A stretch of DNA of 6,774 nucleotides from Acidobacteriota bacterium. GTDB lineage: Bacteria; Acidobacteriota; Terriglobia; Bryobacterales; Bryobacteraceae. The position numbers and the translations under genes were made by a program. Below the pieces are notes generated by a model. That model was not told the origin of the DNA and did no database searches. It saw only the letters and a program-made list of their open reading frames with translations. Positions 4,889 to 6,774 of this stretch are shown in pieces (position 1 is the stretch's first letter; every line of letters begins with the position of its first letter). Location: the NCBI GenBank assembly GCA_018268875.1, contig JAFDVT010000601.1, positions 1 through 6,774 on the forward strand, given 5' to 3'.

Positions 4889-6774
4889 ATGTCTCTATGG
4901 AGCCGGATCGCCAATGTTTTCCGGGATCGCTCCGCCGACCTGGACGAAGAACTGCAAGGGCATCTTGACGAGGCCATCGAAAGCGGCCGCGATCCCTACG
5001 AGGCGCGGCGAGCGTTCGGTTCAAAGCTGAAACTTCGCGAGGAGATGCGCGAGGCTAGGCTTGCCGTATGGCTGGACACGCTGCGGCAGGACGCGGTGTT
5101 CGGGTTGCGGCAGATCGCCAAACACAAAACCGTGTCGATCGCGGCGATCCTGTCGTTGGGTCTTGCCACGGGCGCGTGTACAGGCGTCTTTCGCCTTGCC
5201 GACGCGATCCTTTGGAGGCCGCTGCCCATCCAGCATCCGGAGCGCTTGCACGTCGTCGAATACGACCTGCGGAATTCGCGCACAAACAAAATGGAAGTCG
5301 GAGATAGCTTCGGCTATCCGATCTACCGCCATCTGCGCGACGCCGTCAAGCATCAGGCGCAATTGCTCGCCGTCTCCTATGCCAGTCCGATCGATCTGAC
5401 GTACGGCTCCGACCAGGACATGGAACGCGCGATGCGCCAGTGGGTGTGCGGCGAAATGTTCGGCGTTTTCGGCGTCAAGCCCGCGCTGGGCCGCGTATTC
5501 ACCGAAAGCGACGAGAAGACTCCCAACGGCCATCCCTACGCGGTTCTTTCCTACGATTATTGGTCCCGCCGCTTCGGCCGCGATCCTCGTGTCCTCGGCA
5601 AACGCCTGCGGATTGGCCTGATCAACCTTGAAATCATCGGCGTGTCGGAGAAAGGCTTCGCCGGAACCGAGCCAGGCGCGCCGACCGATATTTTCGTGCC
5701 CACCATGATGAACGGGGAAGCCATCAACAATCCCAACTGGTATTGGTTCCGGACGTTCGCCATGCTGCGTCCCGGCCAGGATCGGGCGCGGGCGCAGTCG
5801 GTGCTGCATGCGGCGTTTTCGGCGTATCACAAGGAGTACGTCAAGACGTGGACCACGGCCACGGAGGCGCAGAAGCAGGAACAGGTGGACCGGCCCGCCA
5901 GGCTCGAACCGGCGCCGGGCGGAGTCTCGTCCTTGCAGCGGCGCTATGGACGTGCGTTGGCGATCCTCGGAGTGGTGGTGATATTAGTGCTGCTCATCGC
6001 GTGCGCGAACGTCGCCAATCTGATGTCCGCGCAAGCCACGGCGCGAGCCCGGGAAATGTCGCTCCGCGTGTCGATCGGCGCCGGCCGCGCGCGGTTGATG
6101 CAACTGGTGTTCGTCGAAAGCGCATGGATCGCGTTGTTTGCCACCGTCGTCGGTTCGGCCATCGCCTGGTGGTCTGCGCCGCTGGTCGCATCCGCGATCA
6201 GCAACCCGCGATTTCCGACGCGAATCGACATGCCGCTCGATTGGCGCGTATTGGCGTTCGGTGCGATCCTCGCCACCGTGGTGACGAGCTTGTTCGGACT
6301 GGTGCCCGCGCTTCGAGCCGCCAGCGTACAGCCCATGTCGATCCTGCGCGGCGGCAGCGACCCGCATGCCAAGCGCCGCTTCATCCGCGCGTTGACCGCG
6401 TTGCAGACAGGCTTCTGCTTTGTGGTCCTGTTCCTGGCCGGACTCTTCCTATCGACCTTCGATCAACTCGCGAAACAGCCCACCGGCTTCCGCGCGGAGG
6501 GCGTTCTGTTGCTCGAAACGGTAGCGAAAGTGGGTCAACCGGCCGTGATTTGGAACCAGGTGGCCGACAAACTTCGCTCGCACCCCGGCGTGGCAGTCGC
6601 TGCGATGTCGTCCTGGAATCCGCTGGCCGGCAGCATGCGCGTCTCCCAAATCTGGCTGAATGGCGAACGCGAGGCGCAGTTAAAAAGCCCGTATTTCCTG
6701 CCCGTTTCGCCACAATGGCTGGACGCGATGCGCATCCCCCTGCTTGGCGGGCGCGACTTTAACGCCAAGGATAC
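4889..6774 (+). CDS. ADOP-type (MacB/FtsX-like) permease, 3' truncated
   Basis: The frame is open for 628 residues from ATG 4889 to the right edge. Residues about 1-70 form a soluble permease-prefix domain (SADLDEELQGHLDEAIESG...YEARRAFGS), then LDTLRQDAVFGLRQIAKHKTVS. TM1 is about 81-104, followed by AILWRPLP and a periplasmic MacB-type core domain (about 110-350). The first FtsX domain holds TM2 (356-377, with ANVANLM), TM3 (410-432) and TM4 (453-474), ending in PALRAASVQPMSILRGG. TM5 (502-524) opens the second half, with GFRAEGVLLLE and a second periplasmic domain that is cut off. This duplicated plan with a PadR gene upstream is that of the acidobacterial duplicated orphan permeases, which usually lack an adjacent ATPase. 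Substrate is unknown; efflux or mechanotransmission as in MacB is a guess. C97, C372 and C510 lie in membrane segments. Confidence 0.95.
   Translation, partial: MSLWSRIANVFRDRSADLDEELQGHLDEAIESGRDPYEARRAFGSKLKLREEMREARLAVWLDTLRQDAVFGLRQIAKHKTVSIAAILSLGLATGACTGVFRLADAILWRPLPIQHPERLHVVEYDLRNSRTNKMEVGDSFGYPIYRHLRDAVKHQAQLLAVSYASPIDLTYGSDQDMERAMRQWVCGEMFGVFGVKPALGRVFTESDEKTPNGHPYAVLSYDYWSRRFGRDPRVLGKRLRIGLINLEIIGVSEKGFAGTEPGAPTDIFVPTMMNGEAINNPNWYWFRTFAMLRPGQDRARAQSVLHAAFSAYHKEYVKTWTTATEAQKQEQVDRPARLEPAPGGVSSLQRRYGRALAILGVVVILVLLIACANVANLMSAQATARAREMSLRVSIGAGRARLMQLVFVESAWIALFATVVGSAIAWWSAPLVASAISNPRFPTRIDMPLDWRVLAFGAILATVVTSLFGLVPALRAASVQPMSILRGGSDPHAKRRFIRALTALQTGFCFVVLFLAGLFLSTFDQLAKQPTGFRAEGVLLLETVAKVGQPAVIWNQVADKLRSHPGVAVAAMSSWNPLAGSMRVSQIWLNGEREAQLKSPYFLPVSPQWLDAMRIPLLGGRDFNAKD

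Noticed and set aside
3538..4968. A 476-codon open frame on the plus strand opposite glnA and running over padR.
   Set aside because: It lies antisense to a full glutamine synthetase with all active-site residues and overlaps padR in another frame. Its product resembles no family I know and is rich in Arg, Val and His, as expected for the complement of GC-rich codons.
5021..5830. A 269-codon minus-strand frame opposite the permease N-terminal half.
   Set aside because: It is antisense to the clear MacB-type periplasmic and prefix domains; no recognisable motif and no plausible promoter or ribosome site.
5743..6762. A 339-codon frame inside the permease region.
   Set aside because: It is in a different frame from the continuous ADOP permease reading, has an Arg/Ala/Gly-rich product without domains, and is a GC-driven shadow.

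Overview
The window reads as a piece of a high-GC acidobacterial chromosome, probably near Solibacter/Bryobacter. This assignment is inferred, mainly from a PadR-family regulator fused in operon with a MacB/FtsX-type permease of the ADOP kind (acidobacterial duplicated orphan permease). Secreted proteins with carboxypeptidase-regulatory-like beta domains behind a TIMP-like Cys-x-Cys head point the same way, as do the GTG starts that lack a Shine-Dalgarno sequence. Nothing indicates a plasmid, phage, IS element or CRISPR array.

Layout. (1) 2-373, plus strand: the C-terminal end of an HD-GYP cyclic-di-GMP phosphodiesterase, cut by the left edge. (2) 397-1587 and 1751-3028, plus strand: two tandem paralogous exported proteins of about 396 and 425 residues. 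They share six cysteines, an N-terminal TIMP/netrin-like module and three beta-sandwich-like modules. A compact palindromic element resembling a REP/RAYT-type repeat (1662-1709) lies between them. (3) 3037-4449, minus strand: a complete type I glutamine synthetase (glnA), convergent with the second paralog across only 8 bp. (4) 4559-4888 and 4889-6774, plus strand: a PadR regulator and an ADOP permease joined stop-to-start (TAA directly followed by ATG). The permease runs off the right edge.

The best regulatory signal is upstream of padR. A sigma-70-like promoter (TTGACG, 16 bp, TATACT) carries three copies of an ATACT(C/A)AG half-site, two of them forming a dyad over the -10 box and predicted transcription start. 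This is the arrangement expected for autorepression of the padR-permease operon. The divergent glnA promoter must lie in the same 109-bp gap.

No completely new system is visible. The two items most worth following are the tandem TIMP-like pair and the padR operator. In the first TIMP-like protein the predicted mature N-terminus is Cys-Thr-Cys, as in animal TIMP-1. The glnA gene is ordinary housekeeping. The HD-GYP fragment is not obviously connected to its neighbours.
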